In this document: piece by piece, positions 37,200 through 38,840 of the stretch
How positions within the stretch are numbered: the stretch's first letter is position 1
Layout of the letters: each line of letters opens with the position of its first letter
Assembly: GCA_000697335.1 (NCBI GenBank)
Contig: JNEM01010535.1
Location: forward strand, 1 to 38,840
DNA: 38,840 bases
Reading direction: 5' to 3'
Source: Conidiobolus incongruus B7586
Lineage: Eukaryota > Entomophthoromycota > Entomophthoromycetes > Entomophthorales > Conidiobolaceae
Program-made: the position numbers and the translations under genes
Notes under the pieces: generated by a model
What the model was told of the DNA's origin: nothing
The model's input: the letters and a program-made list of their open reading frames with translations, nothing else
The model's database searches: none

Positions 37200-38300
37200 C
37201 TAATTGTAAAAGGGGTGATTCTAGGGTTATATTAATATTATTCAAGTTTGATTTATGGTTGGTAAGTTGGGATTGTTGAAAATTAAACAGATGTTACTTC
37301 CTTAAAGGGTATTTGTTAGTTTTATAGTTAACTTGAGTTTTTTAGCAGTAATAACAACCTTTGTTTGTTTTCAAGTAGGCTTTAGCTTCTTCACTAAAGG
37401 TTTTCTTATAAAACCTTAAAGCAGAAACATCTATCATTTAAAACTTAAGTGGGTTAAAATAAAGTTTAAAAGATTAATTTTTTAGGTGGGAAGATTTAGT
37501 TATAGAGTAAAAGATATTATTAATTATAATTGCTACATTACAAATGTTAAAAAAAAACATATTATCAAAGTATTCCCTACTAACAAATTAAAGCTTTATT
37601 TGAGAGTTAAAGCATTGTAATAGTTTGTGGATTTATTCTTCTTTAGTGATATTTAATATGTTTAAGCATATCTTATTAAATTTCTCAATTAATTGTTTTA
37701 CAGAAGTTTTTTATTTAAGTTGGGAAAGTTTTTCTCTTGTTAATTAAACTTAATCTTTTAAGTAATACCTTTCTTTAAGGGTTTTTTCTAATTGTTTAAA
37801 AGTTTATATCTTTGTAGTAAGCTATCCTCTTAAAGATTTTTTAGGATTAAGTTTATAATAAGTTAACTACCAAATATAAATAGATTTTTCTAAAAAAGAA
37901 GTAGCTAATTTAAAAATATTCTTTAGATCTTTATTAAAAATTAAATCAAAGTAATTCTTTATGTTTTTAAGGTAGTTTTCAAGCTTGTAAAGGTTTTTTA
38001 AGTTATCATAAGTAGTTAATTTATCTTTAAAGATACTAAAGAGGTAGTTTAATGTATTAACTATAATGAAGTAGCTGGTTTGTTAGATTTAAGCTTTTTG
38101 AAACATGTTTTTTTTAATCAAAAGTTGTTTAATATAAGTTTTTTAAAAGGTAGTAAGCTTTTAGAGATTAAAGTCTTAGATTCACTTAGTAATTAAGCTA
38201 CTATTATTATTAAAATAATATAAGGGTATCTTCTTTTTTAGTGGTATTATAGTGTATAGTGTTAAATTTAAATGAAATAAATTATAAATAAGATTTAAAA
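37200..38300 (-). pseudogene. gag remnant with nucleocapsid zinc-knuckle trace
   Basis: The region between the 5' LTR and the protease should encode gag. Near 37325-37385 the minus strand keeps a Cys-x-x-Cys pattern with basic neighbours, typical of a nucleocapsid zinc knuckle. The capsid part is not recognisable to me. It is a fossil fragment. Confidence 0.5.
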
Positions 38301-38373
38301 TAGTAATAGATAGGTTAGATACAAGTAGTTATTAATTTCTAGTAGGTTTTTAACAGTAATCTCACTATTACCA

Positions 38374-38774
38374 TATAAGTGTAGTGGTAGTTAAACTAAT
38401 ATAGTATAGAGGAAAACTTAATATAAAAGTAGTGTGGCACAGAACATGGTAATATAATGTAGCTGTAGCATGCAAGTGTAAACAAAGTTTAATTAAGCTT
38501 CAAACTAGGATGAGTCACTGATATATTAAGATTTATATTAGGTAGTGCCAATATCCTACAATATTAATAGAATATAGTCTCAATCTTAGAAATAGTGTAA
38601 AAGTAAAAAATAGTAAGAATTAAGAGGAAAAAAAGAGGAACCTAGTTTATTAAATAATTTAATACTATTTATACAATTAATTTAACTATATAAGTATAAA
38701 TTAATCATATAATTTATAGTTAATTAGATTATATGAAAATATATATAAGAATTTAGAGAACTAGTCTCTTAACA
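38374..38774 (-). repeat. Right LTR (5' LTR of the minus-strand element)
   Basis: This is 401 bases, the partner of 33059-33456. It keeps more C and G than the left copy. Its inner border adjoins a TGG that starts the primer-binding site on the minus strand. Differences from the left copy, apart from one short A-run length change, are transitions only. Confidence 0.92.
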
Positions 38775-38779
38775 AATTT
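38775..38779. repeat. Target-site duplication, right copy (AATTT)
   Basis: This is the second copy of the five-base AATTT, directly after the end of the right LTR. It matches 33054-33058. The remaining 61 bases to the window end are simple A/T sequence with no further feature. Confidence 0.8.
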
Positions 38780-38840
38780 TATATTATATATATATTTTTA
38801 TATATTATATATTAAAATATTTATTAATTTTAACTATATA

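Larger units (their letters stand above)
33059..38774 (-). mobile_element. Ty3/gypsy LTR retrotransposon, decayed, full-length outline
   Basis: The element is 5716 bases long and reads on the minus strand. It has two LTRs of about 400 bases and a five-base target duplication. On the minus strand the LTR opens with TGTTAA. The primer-binding site starts directly after the 5' LTR with TGG, as in tRNA-primed elements, and a short purine tract (AAGGGAG) lies directly before the 3' LTR. Remnants of gag, protease, reverse transcriptase, RNase H and integrase are recognisable in that order. RT before integrase places it in Ty3/gypsy (Metaviridae). It is a fossil: the coding part is broken at very many places and cannot be active. 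CG dinucleotides are virtually absent throughout. The LTRs differ at about 26 of roughly 400 sites, so the insertion is not recent, but a deamination process makes this a poor clock. Confidence 0.92.

Overview
The window looks like nuclear DNA of a very AT-rich fungus. It carries a fungal-type FKS 1,3-beta-glucan synthase, a fused dethiobiotin synthetase/DAPA aminotransferase of the kind found in filamentous fungi, and short GT..AG introns, nearly all 48-70 bases, often with CTAAC/CTAAT-like sites before the acceptor. Exons are clearly richer in G+C than the flanking DNA. The genus cannot be read from this. An early-diverging (zygomycete-grade) fungus such as Harpellales or Entomophthoromycotina fits the composition and the divergent FKS, but that is a guess.

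Layout: 1-4892 is AT-rich and holds what looks like a decayed gene on the minus strand (about 1580-3760). FKS1 lies at 4893-10790 (minus, no intron). A 5.1 kb gap follows, with a nonsense-riddled PPR-like relic (about 12660-13300, minus). Then come the bioDA-type biotin gene (15891-18298, plus, 4 exons), VPS4 (20313-22041, plus, 8 exons), the alpha subunit of the mitochondrial processing peptidase (23042-24695, plus, 3 exons) and a small two-exon gene with a Myb/SANT-like (trihelix) domain (25088-25533, plus). Another decayed gene lies on the minus strand at about 25800-27110. The eIF2B delta gene (27426-28689, minus, 2 exons) and a TPR gene with an RG-rich tail (29459-31666, plus, 3 exons) are divergent and share a 769-base gap. 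The last 7 kb is a block of extreme AT content followed by a decayed Ty3/gypsy LTR retrotransposon on the minus strand (33059-38774), with both LTRs and a 5-base target duplication.

The genes are unrelated housekeeping functions (wall synthesis, biotin synthesis, ESCRT disassembly, mitochondrial import, translation initiation) and do not form a cluster or shared pathway. All gene models below were spliced by hand from the sequence; splice sites keep the reading frame and family motifs across junctions.

I found no convincing new biological system. The most useful observations are a naturally altered echinocandin hot spot 1 in FKS1, a CpG-free retroelement whose two LTRs differ only by transitions and whose body has a strong G-over-C strand skew, introns confined to the 5' ends of most genes, several gene-like relics in the gaps, and an unrecognised TPR/RG-rich protein.
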